Notes under the pieces: generated by a model
Told to the model about the DNA's origin: nothing
Seen by the model: the letters and a program-made list of their open reading frames with translations, nothing else
Database searches by the model: none
Translations under genes and position numbers: made by a program
NCBI GenBank assembly: GCA_963706905.1
Contig: CAVPNY010000026.1
Span: 1 to 59,929 of the forward strand
Reading direction: 5' to 3'
Source of the DNA: CAVPNY01 sp963706905
GTDB taxonomy: Bacteria; Chloroflexota; Anaerolineae; Anaerolineales; UBA4823
DNA: 59,929 bases
In this document: positions 45,549 through 53,699 of the stretch, piece by piece
Position numbering within the stretch: position 1 is the first letter of the stretch
Layout: each line of letters opens with the position of its first letter

Positions 45549-45673
45549 AACTAACGGTGAGCGTTAACTGGCTCCGGATTTCCCTGGCGACTCTTCTGCA
45601 AGCATACCACTACGCAGGGAGAGCGCTTGTCCGTTCCTCTGCCGCAGGCGGTCAGGTGCAGCGAGTGTTGGGC
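45549..45673 (-). other. attC site B
   Basis: Minus strand: R'' GCCCAAC, L'' TGCACCTGAC, long central part, L' GAGCCAGTTAACGCTC, R' GTTAGTT. 125 bp, of the long type. Confidence 0.8.
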
Positions 45674-45678
45674 AGCTT

Positions 45679-46422
45679 CTATAGATTCAGCTCTCTTAAC
45701 CAATAATTACCCCAATCAATTGACTCAAATGGGTCAACCTCATGGGTGGTAAAGTGTTTTTCTAGGTTGGTTAGGCCAGTGAAGCACAACCCTCGAAAGA
45801 ACCTTGCTGTATATTGAAGTTCCCATGAACTTTTAAGCTCTGAAGATTTTTCGTCTTTGTATTCAATCAAAGTTGCATAATATGGTTCATCATCATCCCA
45901 CAATTCGGCGTGTCTCCCTGGTATTCTGAATTCGTGCATCAAATGATTCCTATACGTGTATAAAAGATGCGCGTGTTGAAGCCATTTAGGCCAAACGCCA
46001 TCAATGCGGATTATTTTGCCACCATCTCGAGGCCAAAGTTTTTCAACTTCGCTGAATTCCAAATCGCGAGAAAGGGAGACCTTTTCGGATTGTATCCACA
46101 TAGACATACTCCGAATTGCAAGATCGCGTAAAGATACAATCTGTGTCTCTGTTTTTTCCCCTACCAGCTTGTAAAGATGGGGGAGGCTTACACGATTACA
46201 TTCTGGCCAACCACAAAACCCAGATACAAAATGCACGATTCTCTCTCAATTCTCTTCTCGGGCAAACACTGATCGTGAGATAGCATCAAGTAAAGCCATA
46301 TAGAGAATACGACTATGAAGATCCCCATCTTTCGTTTTTGGACAATGGTTATCGATGGATTGAACCTGGTCTTGAAAATAAGAGATGTAGGCTCGAATAT
46401 TGTTTTCGACTGATCTATTCAT
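45679..46422 (-). CDS. Hypothetical cassette protein with an in-frame TGA
   Basis: A frame opens at ATG 46422 (MNRSVENNIRAYISYFQDQV) and reads 58 codons to a TGA at 46248-46246. In the same frame, after ERI, translation could restart at GTG 46236 and run 185 codons to 45679 (HFVSGFCGWPECNRVSLPHL onward, with TYRNHLMHEFRIPG). The two pieces look like one protein interrupted by a nonsense codon, as the join falls in the middle of a continuous conserved-looking segment. No family recognised with certainty. Lies between attC A and B. Confidence 0.65.
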
Positions 46423-46445
46423 TCGGCCCTTGTTTATCTAAAGCG

Positions 46446-46511
46446 GCCCAACGGCCGGGTTCAGGCGTGCGCGGAGCGTAGCGGACCGTCCGCTGCAACC
46501 GATTATTAGGC
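46446..46511 (-). other. attC site A
   Basis: Minus strand: R'' GCCTAAT, L'' TTGCAGCGGAC, stem GGTCCGCTACGCTCC, L' CGCCTGAACCCGG, R' GTTGGGC. 66 bp; 17 bases after the stop of the RibD_C gene. First attC in cassette orientation. Confidence 0.88.
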
Positions 46512-46527
46512 CTTGCAGATGATACAT

Positions 46528-47199
46528 TCATTTAGTCTCTATTTCTACGTCACCGGTGTGAGGTGATGACTCCGAATCGAAGATCACGGTCTCCTGGCCC
46601 ACCTCTACTTCGCCATACTTGAGGCCTCCCGCGCGTTCGTAAACGTGCAGAACTGCACCAGTCGTGTTCAGCTGTGTGTCGACAAGGCGAAAACTGCGCG
46701 GGATCACGCCTTCCCCAAACAGACGCTTACCGGTACCGAGAACGACAGGAAACTGCCAAATACGCAGGGTATCGACGAGATCGTGCTGAAGCAGGGTTTG
46801 GATGAGGTTGCCGCTGCCGTGGACCTGAATCTCGCCGCCTTCCTGTGCCTTGAGCTTCGCAACCTCCTGGGCAACGTCGCCCTTGAGCAGGAAGGAGTTG
46901 TTCCAGTTGACCTTATCGAGCGTCCTGGATGCGACGAACTTCGGCCGGATGTTGAGCGCTTCCGCCGGATCGGTGGACTTGGGCCAGGAGTCTGCAAACA
47001 TCTCATAGGTTTTACGGCCGAGAAGAAAGGCGTCGGCGCGCTTCGTCCACTCTGTCATGATCTCGCCGAACTTCTCGTCGAAATAGGGGACCAGCCACCC
47101 GCCGTGTTGGAAGCCACCGTCGCGGTCCTCGTTGGGGCCGCCGGGGGCCTGCATGACGCCATCCAGGGTCACGAAAGTGCCCACAACCAATTTTCTCAT
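46528..47199 (-). CDS. Dihydrofolate reductase-family (RibD_C) protein
   Basis: A 223-residue protein with the RibD C-terminal/DHFR-like fold: RKLVVGTFVTLDGVMQAPGG, DAFLLGRKTYEMFADSWP, VHGSGNLIQTLLQHDLVDTL and FPVVLGTGKRLFGEG. Usual length for this group. It is the first gene of the array in cassette orientation and carries attC A at its 3' end. ATG at 47199 follows aaggagacgaggaac. Substrate unknown. Confidence 0.9.
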   Translation of the reverse strand: MRKLVVGTFVTLDGVMQAPGGPNEDRDGGFQHGGWLVPYFDEKFGEIMTEWTKRADAFLLGRKTYEMFADSWPKSTDPAEALNIRPKFVASRTLDKVNWNNSFLLKGDVAQEVAKLKAQEGGEIQVHGSGNLIQTLLQHDLVDTLRIWQFPVVLGTGKRLFGEGVIPRSFRLVDTQLNTTGAVLHVYERAGGLKYGEVEVGQETVIFDSESSPHTGDVEIETK

Positions 47200-47383
47200 G
47201 TTCCTCGTCTCCTTGCCTTCCGAGCGCCTGACTACTGCGTATCACGCAATATTTCGGATATATTCACATATACCCAGCACTCTCATTTTAACTGTATTTC
47301 GCTCAGGATATTGGTGATTGGCCGAAAGTAGATTAACTTCTTATAGGAGAACAGCGTCCAATCACTTACTCCTTTGGTATAAG
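47200..47383. other. Intergenic region where attI/promoter would be expected
   Basis: Lies upstream of the first cassette gene. Contains an inverted repeat TTGCGT/ACGCAG (about 47240) that may be an operator. No integrase, no attC and no convincing attI could be identified. It separates the minus-strand array from plus-strand chromosomal genes. Confidence 0.4.
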
Positions 47384-47485
47384 AACAAAACACCTTTGGT
47401 AGTAGAAAAAAACCAATCCAAAGGCTGCCCCCCAACTCCCCGGCGGATGGATGCGCCCGGGGAGTTTTTCTTCTATAGTAGAAAC
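47384..47485 (+). promoter_or_regulatory. Conserved hairpin element, copy 1
   Basis: First of three related elements (others at 48884 and 50945). Core hairpin CTCCCCGGCG/CGCCCGGGGAG with loop GATGGATG (47436-47464), followed by TTTTTC and the inverted repeat TTCTATAGTAGAA. A CAATCCAAAGG block lies upstream. No plus-strand gene precedes it, so it is more likely a leader element of the hydrolase gene than a terminator. Confidence 0.6.
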
Positions 47486-47525
47486 AAAGTTCTTGATTTT
47501 TCGAATGAACCGAAGGAGGCACAAA

Positions 47526-48854
47526 ATGAAAACGAAATGGATCCACATCACCCTGTGTATCGTGGTAATTGTCACCGCCGCGCTGATCATTCGCCTGAAT
47601 GTCCAGGCAATCGCCAGCCCGCCGGCGGATCAAACCGGCCCGTACAAGGTCGGATTTGTGACCAATACGTATTATGATAGCACCCGCAGCGACAACGCCG
47701 GGGGGGAGAGACCTATCCAGACCTATATCTGGTACCCGGCCGCGCCCGATCAGGACGGAAATCCGTTGTCGCCCGCGGTCTATGATTTAGGAATCAATGG
47801 CGTGCCGCCTTTCTCTTCGACTGATTTCGAGGCGTATGGTGTTGACCCGGCCTACCAGGGTGCGGCTGCTGCGCAGGATGGCCCCTTCCCGTTGGTCATT
47901 TTATCGCCTGGCCTGCCCTCGCCTCCACTCTTCTATGTCCACATTGCGGCGCGCCTGGCCAGCCACGGCTTCGTGGTTGCTGTCCCGTACAATTACGGCG
48001 ATGGCGTGCAGGGAGAGACAATGTGGGAGCCTAATAGCCCCGCATATTTGATCGGGACCTACCTCGACCGGACCAGCGACGTCCAGTACCTGATGACCCG
48101 GCTGGTTGCAGACTCGAGCCAACCAGATAACCTGCTTTCCGGGGCCGTCCGGGCGGATCAGATTGCCGTCTCAGGGCAATCCTGGGGCGGACTGGCCGCC
48201 CTGGCGCTGGCCGGTGGAGACGACCAGTCTTGTGATTTCCCTGGACTGGATCCAAACCAGCTCCCGCCCGAAATCTGTGTCCCCATCCTGCCCGATCCAC
48301 GCATTAAGGCGATCGTTCCACTCGAACCGGCCGGTGTTACCAACTACCTCCACTATACTGAGCTGGCCAGGATCAAGATCCCCAGCATGATCATGGGCAG
48401 GGAATGGAATACCCTGGTGGAATCTGGAGCTCCCAATGAGGAACTTCTGCTGGCCAGGCCGCATTCCGTCATCCAGGGCCATCCCAACTACCGGGTGGAT
48501 ATCGCCAATTACCAGCACATGTCGTTCTCGAGCGCTTGCTCGGGGATGAAAGTCCTCCGTGAGCTCAATGGGGATGAGATAACCGACGTCATGTTAAAGA
48601 TGTATTGCCCGACAGATCCCGTGCCCCCGGATGAAACTGGCAACCTGGTCACCCGCTATATGATCGCTTTCCTCAAGACCGTGCTGGTTGGGGAGACCGG
48701 GTATCAAGAAATGCTCACGCCGGGCTACGCCCTGGCGAATGAGCCTCTCATTGAGTTCTTCGTGACCGAGAAGGGCGGGCCAACCCACGCGACGAAGAGG
48801 CTTATTTCTACTACTTTATGCACCAGCCTGGCAGCTTGCGAGCCAAAGCATTGA
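47526..48854 (+). CDS. Exported alpha/beta-hydrolase
   Basis: A 442-residue protein with an N-terminal signal anchor (WIHITLCIVVIVTAALIIRL). The nucleophile elbow is VSGQSWGGLAALAL (GxSxGG). The GPFPLVILSPGLPSPP and GFVVAVPYNYGDG blocks fit the PAF-acetylhydrolase/dienelactone-hydrolase-like group. ATG at 47526 has gaaggaggcaca before it. The hairpin element at 47436 would lie in its 5' untranslated region. Substrate unknown; probably acts outside the membrane. Confidence 0.85.
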   Translation: MKTKWIHITLCIVVIVTAALIIRLNVQAIASPPADQTGPYKVGFVTNTYYDSTRSDNAGGERPIQTYIWYPAAPDQDGNPLSPAVYDLGINGVPPFSSTDFEAYGVDPAYQGAAAAQDGPFPLVILSPGLPSPPLFYVHIAARLASHGFVVAVPYNYGDGVQGETMWEPNSPAYLIGTYLDRTSDVQYLMTRLVADSSQPDNLLSGAVRADQIAVSGQSWGGLAALALAGGDDQSCDFPGLDPNQLPPEICVPILPDPRIKAIVPLEPAGVTNYLHYTELARIKIPSMIMGREWNTLVESGAPNEELLLARPHSVIQGHPNYRVDIANYQHMSFSSACSGMKVLRELNGDEITDVMLKMYCPTDPVPPDETGNLVTRYMIAFLKTVLVGETGYQEMLTPGYALANEPLIEFFVTEKGGPTHATKRLISTTLCTSLAACEPKH

Positions 48855-48883
48855 AAGATCCCGTTTTTCCGTAAGGATGGTGA

Positions 48884-48977
48884 TACTTAAGTATAAGAAA
48901 AAATGCAATCCAAAGGATAATGGACAACTCCTCGGCGGATGGATGCGCCCGGGGAGTTTTCCTTCTATAGTAGAAAC
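48884..48977 (+). promoter_or_regulatory. Conserved hairpin element, copy 2
   Basis: Contains the 12-bp palindrome ATACTTAAGTAT (48884), CAATCCAAAGGATAAT, then hairpin CTCCTCGGCG/CGCCCGGGGAG with the invariant loop GATGGATG, TTTTCC and TTCTATAGTAGAA. GATAAT at 48916 may be a -10 placing the hairpin at the very 5' end of the transcript. It precedes the ABC ATPase gene at 49065. Confidence 0.6.
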
Positions 48978-49064
48978 AATTAGAGTTTCACATGATTGCG
49001 GCTGAACTCAGTTCAGCACCGCTTCGCTCGCAATGATAGTTCTGTCAAGAAAGGAGCTTGAAAA

Positions 49065-50042
49065 ATGGATTCTCCCAATTCCCTCGTCATTGAAACGCAC
49101 AACCTGAGCAAGGTCTACAAAGAGGCGCAGGCCTTGAAGGGCCTCAACCTGACGGTGAAGGAACACTCGATCTTCGGCTTCCTGGGACCCAACGGGGCGG
49201 GCAAGAGCACCACCATCAAGCTGCTGCTCGGCCTGATCCAGCCCAGCGAGGGCCAGGCGACCGTCTTCGGGCATGATGTGCAGCGCGACAGCGTGGCGAT
49301 CCGCAAGCGTGTCGGCTATCTGGCTCAAGACCCGCGCTACTACGAGCATATGACCGCCCGCCAGATCCTGGGCTACACCGCGGGCTTCTTCTATCGCGGG
49401 CCGAAAGACCTGATCGAAGCCCGCGTGCAGGAAATGATCGAGCTGGTAGGCCTGGAGGATAAGGCTGACCGGCCGGTGCGCGGCTTCTCGGGCGGTGAGC
49501 GGCAGCGCCTGGGCATCGCCCAGGCCCAGGTCAACTACCCCGACCTGCTGATCCTGGACGAGCCGGCCGCTTCGCTCGACCCCATGGGCCGCCACGATGT
49601 GCTGGCGGTCATGGAGACGCTGCGCAAGTACACCACTATCTTTTACTCGACACACATCCTTGACGACGTGCAGCGGGTGAGTGATACGGTGGCTATCCTC
49701 AACCGGGGCCGGCTGATCGCCGAAGCTCCCATTAGCGAGCTATTGGCAGGCGATGGCAGCTCTGCCGTGTATGACATCACGCTTAAGAGCGAGACGGAAG
49801 CAGCCATCACAGGCGCTCAAGGCCGCGTGGAAAGCCAGCCCTGGGTGCAAGCCCTGAGTATGGCGGCGGATGATGGCCAGATTGATTGGCATGTCAGCGT
49901 GACCGATGACGCCGCGGCTGAAGACCTGCTCCTGCGGCTGATCCTCGAAGACCGCAGCCTCAAGGTGAAGCACTTTGGGCGCAAGACCTATAACCTGGAA
50001 GAAGTATTCATGGAAATGATTGGAAAGGAGAATTCGAAATGA
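49065..50042 (+). CDS. ABC transporter ATPase 1
   Basis: A 325-residue ATPase of the ABC-2 (DrrA/CcmA-like) class. Walker A GPNGAGKSTT, Q-loop LAQDP, signature FSGGERQRL, Walker B LLILDEPAASLDP and switch His in STHILDD. The C-terminal 100 residues form the accessory domain usual for this class. ATG at 49065 follows aaaggagcttgaaaa. Overlaps the permease gene by four bases (ATGA). Confidence 0.94.
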   Translation: MDSPNSLVIETHNLSKVYKEAQALKGLNLTVKEHSIFGFLGPNGAGKSTTIKLLLGLIQPSEGQATVFGHDVQRDSVAIRKRVGYLAQDPRYYEHMTARQILGYTAGFFYRGPKDLIEARVQEMIELVGLEDKADRPVRGFSGGERQRLGIAQAQVNYPDLLILDEPAASLDPMGRHDVLAVMETLRKYTTIFYSTHILDDVQRVSDTVAILNRGRLIAEAPISELLAGDGSSAVYDITLKSETEAAITGAQGRVESQPWVQALSMAADDGQIDWHVSVTDDAAAEDLLLRLILEDRSLKVKHFGRKTYNLEEVFMEMIGKENSK

Positions 50043-50913
50043 CCGTTCAAACACAACCTCAAGCAACCCGCGATCTCCGCCAGGCCGCTCGTCAGGGGTT
50101 GCTGCCCGCCAGGGGCAGCGGCTGGCTGGCCGGATTCAATAATATGCTCGCCAAAGAGCTGGGCGAATGGTTTCGCACCCGCCGCTGGCTGTGGCAGCTT
50201 TTGATCTGGGTGATCATCATTGATGGCTTCGTTGCTCTCCCCTTGTTCATCTTGCCGGCGCTTGCATCGATCTGGCCTGCGTTAAAACCGACTGCAGAGG
50301 GGATGTTTGCAGGGCTCCCACCCGAAGTCTGGGGCGTGTACGCATATTTCACCATACTGGCGTTCGCCGGCCCGATCGGCGTGATCATCCTGGCCCAGGA
50401 CGAGGTCATCCAGGAAAAGCAGTCAGGAACGGCGGCCTGGATCCTCTCCAAGCCGGCGTCCCGCCCGGCTTTCATCCTGACCAAGCTGCTGTCGAACATC
50501 CTCGGCGCGCTGGTCTTTATCGTCGGTGTGCCCGGCCTGGTCGCCTGGGTCCTGAGGTTACCTGGTAGCCGGTGCGGGGGCACTCCTGGCGCCATTCCTG
50601 GCCGGAGCTGGGATATTCATGCTGGAGCTGATCTTCTTCATCAGTCTGGTGATCCTGCTGGGCGTCCTGTTCGAGTCACGGGGCCCGGTGCTGGGCATCG
50701 CCTTCGGAGTCATGCTCGGCGGCATTGATGCTGCGCAGTTTCATCCCGCAGATCCTGTATGTCTTGCCGTTGTCCATGGAGAGTATCGCCATGGCGGTCG
50801 TGATGGGAATTCCCTTGCCCGCAATGATGGTCTCGCAGGTGATCTCGACGGCCGTCTTGAGCATCGTGTTCATCCTGGTGGCGCTGTGGCGCTTCCAGCA
50901 CATCGAGATGTAG
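50039..50913 (+). CDS. ABC-2 permease 1, two frameshifts
   Basis: Partner of ATPase 1. The first 178 or so codons are open (KELGEWFRTRRWLWQLLIWV, PIGVIILAQDEVIQEKQSG, SKPASRPAFILTKLLSNILG). The frame breaks near 50563, continues in another frame (VAGAGALLAPFLAGAGIF, ELIFFISLVILLGVL), and breaks again near 50722. The end (RSFIPQILYVLPLSMESIAM) is in the third frame to 50913. Joined, it gives a normal six-helix permease. Two one-base indels, from error or decay. Confidence 0.75.
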
Positions 50914-50944
50914 GCTCGATAAGGAGTTTGCCAGATGGAGTATC

Positions 50945-51039
50945 CTACTTTAGTATAAGACAAACTCCAATCCTTAGGATAATCGATAACTCCTCGGCGG
51001 ATGGATGCGCCCGGGGAGTTTATCTATTATAGTGGATAC
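50945..51039 (+). promoter_or_regulatory. Conserved hairpin element, copy 3
   Basis: Reads CTACTTTAGTATAAG, CCAATCCTTAGGATAAT, then the same hairpin core as copy 2 (loop GATGGATG unchanged) and TTTATC. The downstream inverted repeat is altered to CTATTATAGTGGATAC. It lies immediately before the PUA/ASCH-like gene at 51074. Confidence 0.6.
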
Positions 51040-51073
51040 GGACTACATTGCTGTGATCTGAGGAATGATATCT

Positions 51074-51499
51074 ATGAATCATCTTGTATTTCTTGACCCA
51101 CGGGCAGGCGAGCTGGAGAAAATCCTCAGCGGCGTAAAAACCATGCTGGTGAAAGAAGTCGATCCTGCACGAACCAGTGCCCACCCGGTGAGTCCAGGCG
51201 ACAGCCTGTTTTTCCTGAGGAACAAGGATGAATTTGCCCTGCGTGGTAAAGCTACTGTCGTGCGCGTGCTGTCCTTTAAAAATAATTCCGACGAAGATCT
51301 TTCCCAACCCTTGAAAGAGATGCAGCCCAGGCTCCAGTTAACAGAAGACCAGTACAGCTACTGGTCAGCAAAAAAAGGGATTGTGTTGGTTGAATTTGAT
51401 TGTGCACACAAGATTGACGTAATCCAAATTGCCTCACAGAAGATCTCGGACCGGTCGGATTGGATTGCTTTCGAGGCGTTCAGCCCGATTACGGAATAG
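51074..51499 (+). CDS. PUA/ASCH-like domain protein
   Basis: A 141-residue protein starting MNHLVFLDPRAGELEKILSG, followed by VKTMLVKEVDP and SPGDSLFFLRNKDEFALRGK. The layout of G-K-T followed by PGDxLxFL resembles ASCH/EVE-type PUA-like folds that bind modified bases or RNA; assignment is by pattern only. ATG at 51074 suits gagg ten bases upstream better than 51065. Single gene behind hairpin element 3. Confidence 0.55.
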   Translation: MNHLVFLDPRAGELEKILSGVKTMLVKEVDPARTSAHPVSPGDSLFFLRNKDEFALRGKATVVRVLSFKNNSDEDLSQPLKEMQPRLQLTEDQYSYWSAKKGIVLVEFDCAHKIDVIQIASQKISDRSDWIAFEAFSPITE

Positions 51500-51594
51500 G
51501 TAAATTCAGACCTCCGAATTTTCGGGCAATCTGTGATTGTTCAAATTCGGAAGTCTGGGATTGAAAGACAGATCAAGGAAGGAGCCAAAAAATA

Positions 51595-51678
51595 TGGATA
51601 CTCCCAATTCCCCAATGATTGAAACCTATTCGTCGCCCTCGTGCGCTTCGAGCGCGAGGAGTTCTAGGAGTGTGTGAA
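51595..51678 (+). pseudogene. Relic of an ABC ATPase gene start
   Basis: ATGGATACTCCCAATTCCCC with ggaaggagcc before it closely matches the first codons of ATPase 1 at 49065 (ATGGATTCTCCCAATTCCCT) including the ribosome site. The similarity stops after about 35 bases (MDTPNSPMIETY) and the frame ends shortly after. The intact ATPase 2 then begins at 51679. A remnant of a rearrangement between ABC operons. Confidence 0.6.
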
Positions 51679-52629
51679 ATGACTGCTGTAATTACCATCA
51701 ACCAGCTCACCCGCCATTTCAAGGAGACTGTTGCAGTGGACCAACTTTCACTTGAGGTGCATGCAGGAGAGATCTTCGGCTTCTTGGGTCACAACGGAGC
51801 CGGCAAAACCACTACAGTGCGCTTGCTCAACGGGGTGATCGAACCGACCTCCGGCAGCATGCGCGTGCTCGGCCTCGACCCGCAGGTGGATGGACCAAAG
51901 CTGCGTGCCCGCACGGGTGTGTTAACCGAGACCCCCTCCATGGATGAGCGCCTCACAGCCTGGGATAACCTGAGCATCTATGCCGATCTGTATGGGGTGC
52001 CCCGCTTACAGGTCAGCGGGCGCATCACCGAATTGTTGGCCGAGTTTGACCTGGCAGATCGGGCGCAGGAGAAAGTCAGCGGCTACAGCAAAGGGATGAA
52101 GCAGCGCCTGGCGCTGGCGCGCGCTTTGCTGCACAAGCCGGAGCTGCTCTTCCTGGATGAAGCCACCTCCGGGCTGGACCCGATCGCTGCGCATCACGTA
52201 AACGATCTGATCGAGCGCCTGGCGCGCCGCGAACACCACACGGTTTTCATGTGCACCCACAACCTGGTGGAAGCCCAAAAACTATGCGACCGGGTGGCGG
52301 TGCTGGAACACGGGCGTTTGGTGGCTTTAGGAACACCCGCCGAGCTGACCCGCCAGTACGTCCGCCGCTTGGATGTTGAGATCGAGGTAAATGAAGAACA
52401 GGAAGAAGGTGCATTGCAAGTTCTGCGTAGCCTGCCACGCCTGGCGATCAGCGAGCCGGTACGGACAAATGGCGCCCTGACGGTAACGCTCGCCGGGCAT
52501 GAAGCCATCCCCGATGTGTTAGAAGCTCTGGTCCACCAGAGTGTCCGGGTTTACCGGATTGCTGCCCAGGAAGCCAACCTGGAGCAGGTTTACTTTGCCC
52601 TGCACGGTGAAGAGGAGAGTGTGCAATGA
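51679..52629 (+). CDS. ABC transporter ATPase 2
   Basis: A 316-residue ABC-2 type ATPase. Walker A GHNGAGKTTTVRLL, signature YSKGMKQRLALA, Walker B LLFLDEATSGLDP, switch His in CTHNLVEA. An accessory C-terminal domain is present. ATG at 51679 behind aggagtgtgtgaa. Overlaps the permease start by four bases. Substrate unknown. Confidence 0.94.
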   Translation: MTAVITINQLTRHFKETVAVDQLSLEVHAGEIFGFLGHNGAGKTTTVRLLNGVIEPTSGSMRVLGLDPQVDGPKLRARTGVLTETPSMDERLTAWDNLSIYADLYGVPRLQVSGRITELLAEFDLADRAQEKVSGYSKGMKQRLALARALLHKPELLFLDEATSGLDPIAAHHVNDLIERLARREHHTVFMCTHNLVEAQKLCDRVAVLEHGRLVALGTPAELTRQYVRRLDVEIEVNEEQEEGALQVLRSLPRLAISEPVRTNGALTVTLAGHEAIPDVLEALVHQSVRVYRIAAQEANLEQVYFALHGEEESVQ

Positions 52630-53442
52630 ACACGCGTGCCATTTTCGCGATTATCCGCAAAGACTTGAAAGTTGTCAGCCAGAACAAAGGTGTGGTGCTG
52701 CCGATCATCATCGTCCCACTGGTCATGTTCGCCATCCTGCCCTGGGTTCTCACCCGGGCGCCGGCACTGGTCAATATCGCGGGGGTTTCGTCCGGCAATG
52801 TCGATGGATTGATCGCGCGCATGCCCGCTGGCTTGCAGGGAGCATTGTCTGGACTGAATATCAACCAGCAAATCACCGTATTTTTCCTGGTGTATATGAT
52901 GGCGCCTTTTTTCCTGATCATTCCGCTGATGGTCGCCTCCACGATCGCTGCAGATAGTTTTGCCGGCGAGAAGGAACGCAAAACAATGGAAGCGCTGCTC
53001 TATACACCCACCACCGACCGGGAATTGTTCATCGCCAAGCTGCTCTCCGGTTGGCTGGCAGCCATCGCTGTGGCATTGGCTGGATTCGCGCTTCTACGTG
53101 ATCATGGCCAATGCAGCCGCCTGGTCTCAAATGGGTCACATCTTTTTCCCAAACGCCATGTGGCTGGTGATGATCTTTTGGGTGGTACCGGCTTTGCCCG
53201 GAGTGGGCTTGGGCGTGATGGTGCTGGTATCGTCCCGCGCCCAGGGCTTCCAGGATGCCTACCAGCTGGGCAGCTTCGTGGTGTTGCCGGTGGTTTTCCT
53301 GGTCATTATGCAGACGTCCGGCGCCATCTACTTCAATGTCACGCTGGTGTTCCTACTGGGGTTGGTTATCTGGCTGCTGGACGGACTGCTGATCTGGCTG
53401 GGCAGCCGCAGCTTTCGCCGCGGCCGGTTGATGGGTGCTTGA
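52626..53442 (+). CDS. ABC-2 permease 2, frameshifted
   Basis: Partner of ATPase 2. The first part (IIRKDLKVVSQNKGVVLPII, MVASTIAADSFAGEKERKTM) is in frame until about 53089. The rest (FYVIMANAAAWSQMGHIFFP to RSFRRGRLMGA) is in the next frame, ending at 53442. Joined it is a typical ABC-2 permease with the conserved DSFAGEKERKTMEALL block. One base indel near 53089. Confidence 0.8.
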
Positions 53443-53496
53443 TCTAGAAAAGTATAGAAGAACAGGAGGCTGGGAGACACCGTGTAATTTTTCCAC

Positions 53497-53690
53497 ACCG
53501 TGGAGAGGGGACCCACCCTCTCCGCTGAGTTTATCCGCGAATTAAGCAAGAAGATAGCTCGGCGTCTGCTGGGCGATCTTGCTTTATAAGCAATACTCCT
53601 TCATCGTAAATACATATCGACGCCTGTTAAGGCAGCGCAAGATAAAATCTTGTCCGGCATTGAGAAAGTGATTTTGACTTCCGTCCAGGG
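53497..53690. repeat. Dispersed intergenic repeat
   Basis: Shares AGGGGACCCACCCTCTCCGC, the CGGCGTCTGCTGGGCGATCT hairpin region and the end block AAAATC...GTGATTTTGAC with 19735-19960. Fills the space between convergent genes. No gene seen. Confidence 0.45.
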
Positions 53691-53699
53691 GAGTAGAAT

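Noticed and set aside
46645..47331. Plus-strand open frame of 228 codons
   Set aside because: Antisense to the RibD_C gene, whose family motifs are clear.
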